Assembly: GCA_013043085.1 (NCBI GenBank)
Contig: JABDOU010000172.1
Location: 1-5,662 of the forward strand
Origin: Acidimicrobiia bacterium
GTDB taxonomy: Bacteria; Actinomycetota; Acidimicrobiia; Spongiisociales; SHLN01
Reading direction: 5' to 3'
DNA: 5,662 bases
Shown: piece after piece, positions 5,662 to 5,662 of the stretch
How the letters are laid out: the number at the start of each line of letters is the position of its first letter
Position numbering within the stretch: the first letter of the stretch is position 1
Notes under the pieces: model-generated
Database searches by the model: none
Seen by the model: the letters and a program-made list of their open reading frames with translations, nothing else
What the model was told of the DNA's origin: nothing
Made by a program: the position numbers and the translations under genes

Positions 5662-5662
5662 C

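Overview
The window looks like chromosomal DNA of a moderately GC-rich bacterium. The PadR regulator with a Gly/Pro-rich N-terminal linker, the MetX/MetY pairing and the tight packing suggest an actinomycete-like organism, possibly Acidimicrobiia. That placement is inference; no rRNA or other phylogenetic marker is present.

Plus-strand block (1-4231). The window opens inside metY (O-acetylhomoserine sulfhydrylase, N-terminus missing). After a 10-bp gap comes a serine alpha/beta hydrolase of unknown substrate, then after 40 bp metX (homoserine O-acyltransferase), then udk (uridine kinase), whose start codon overlaps the metX stop as ATGA. After 74 bp follows a small two-helix membrane protein of unknown function. 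MetX and MetY together form the direct-sulfhydrylation route: homoserine is acetylated, then O-acetylhomoserine plus sulfide gives homocysteine. The spacing suggests metY-hydrolase-metX-udk is one transcription unit.

Minus-strand block (5662-4228). It begins with the last 74 codons of gcvP (glycine decarboxylase, P protein), then after 63 bp a small zinc-cysteine GFA/CENP-V-fold protein, then after 135 bp a PadR-family repressor. The PadR gene runs tail to tail into the membrane-protein gene, and both stop codons lie in one CTAG palindrome.

The most striking non-coding structure lies between the GFA gene and padR: a perfect 38-bp palindrome (4896-4933) built from two overlapping 12-bp palindromes whose centres are 10 bp apart. 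It covers the likely padR promoter and is probably the PadR autoregulatory operator. It also argues that padR starts at 4851, not at the upstream ATG inside the palindrome.

No RNA genes, CRISPR arrays, insertion sequences or prophage genes were seen. Most of the window is ordinary metabolism. The less explained parts are the hydrolase inside the met cluster, the divergent MetX, the membrane protein, and the PadR circuit with no obvious target gene beside it.
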